A stretch of 40,977 nucleotides of DNA from Gammaproteobacteria bacterium. GTDB lineage: Bacteria; Pseudomonadota; Gammaproteobacteria; Thiohalomonadales; Thiohalomonadaceae. Made by a program: the position numbers and the translations under genes. Positions 40,882-40,977 of this stretch are shown piece by piece. The notes beneath the pieces are model-generated. The model saw only the letters and a program-made list of their open reading frames with translations, was not told the origin of the DNA and made no database searches. The stretch lies in NCBI GenBank assembly GCA_026196275.1, contig JAPHTQ010000062.1:1-40977 (forward strand). The letters are read 5' to 3'. How positions within the stretch are numbered: position 1 is the stretch's first letter; each line of letters opens with the position of its first letter.

Positions 40882-40977
40882 ATCGGATTGCGCGAAAAAC
40901 CCCGCCGTTCAGGACGGGGATGGATAGCGCGGACACGCTAGTGTCCTGATGGTTAGTTGGGTGTTTGCTGTTGCTCA
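40877..40977 (-). mobile_element. Right end of an IS200/IS605-like element (right copy, inverted)
   Basis: Reverse complement of 45-145 with one difference in 101 nt. It holds the palindrome at 40931-40946, the hairpin 40900-40919 (fully paired CCCCGTC/GGCGGGG here, counting one T-G pair) with T-run to 40895, and the tnpA stop. The element continues beyond the window edge. Confidence 0.7.
40953..40977 (-). CDS. tnpA: TnpA C-terminal fragment (right copy)
   Basis: Minus-strand codons for EQQQTPN and a TAA stop, identical to the end of the tnpA fragment at 1-69. Only 25 bases are inside the window; identification depends wholly on identity with the left copy. Confidence 0.5.

Overview
The window reads as a compact, GC-rich gammaproteobacterial chromosome segment made almost entirely of core housekeeping genes. 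The gene content and order support this: ftsK-lolA-rarA-crcB-serS, aat-bpt-infA/clpA-clpS/cspD, icd/rluE-mnmA-hflD, and mtnA-gyrA-serC-pheA-hisC-tyrA-aroA-cmk-rpsA-ihfB-lapA-lapB-pyrF are arrangements known from Pseudomonas, E. coli and purple-sulfur or sulfur-oxidising gammaproteobacteria. A Gram-negative porin and LapA/LapB/LolA confirm a diderm envelope. I cannot name the genus; a Chromatiales-like lineage is only a guess. Layout: (1) 1-145, the 3' end of an IS200/IS605-type tnpA and the right end of that element. (2) 237-6654, a minus-strand cell-division/envelope/translation run (ftsK, lolA, rarA, crcB, a DUF190 gene, serS). (3) 6717-8856, divergent ald and trxB around a perfect operator-like dyad. 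(4) 8877-13767, a plus-strand run of an LTA-synthase-like membrane sulfatase-fold enzyme, a FemAB/GNAT-like protein, aat and bpt. (5) 13958-17379, infA convergent with clpSA, and divergent cspD. With aat and bpt this puts the whole bacterial Leu/N-degron pathway within about 5 kb. (6) 17389-21344, icd divergent from rluE-mnmA-hflD. (7) 21402-39520, a very long minus-strand series in transcription order mtnA, gyrA, serC, serA, pheA, hisC, DAHP synthase, tyrA, aroA, cmk, rpsA, ihfB, lapA, lapB, pyrF and a ComEA-like gene; it links serine, aromatic amino acid, nucleotide, translation and LPS-control functions. (8) 39784-40779, a porin followed by a terminator. (9) 40877-40977, an inverted copy of the IS end. 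Two features stand out from this orderly background. First, the segment is bounded by 101-bp inverted copies (one mismatch) of an IS end, each carrying the end of tnpA. Second, a family of imperfect inverted repeats built from CGCAAAG / CACAGAG units sits in five gaps of the gyrA-to-cmk series. In four of them the upstream arm begins 1-12 nt after a stop codon; in the fifth it overlaps gyrA and encodes the last residues of GyrA. I found no tRNA, rRNA, CRISPR array, phage or defence module, and no gene cluster that looks like an undescribed system. No gene-free stretch reaches 300 bp.
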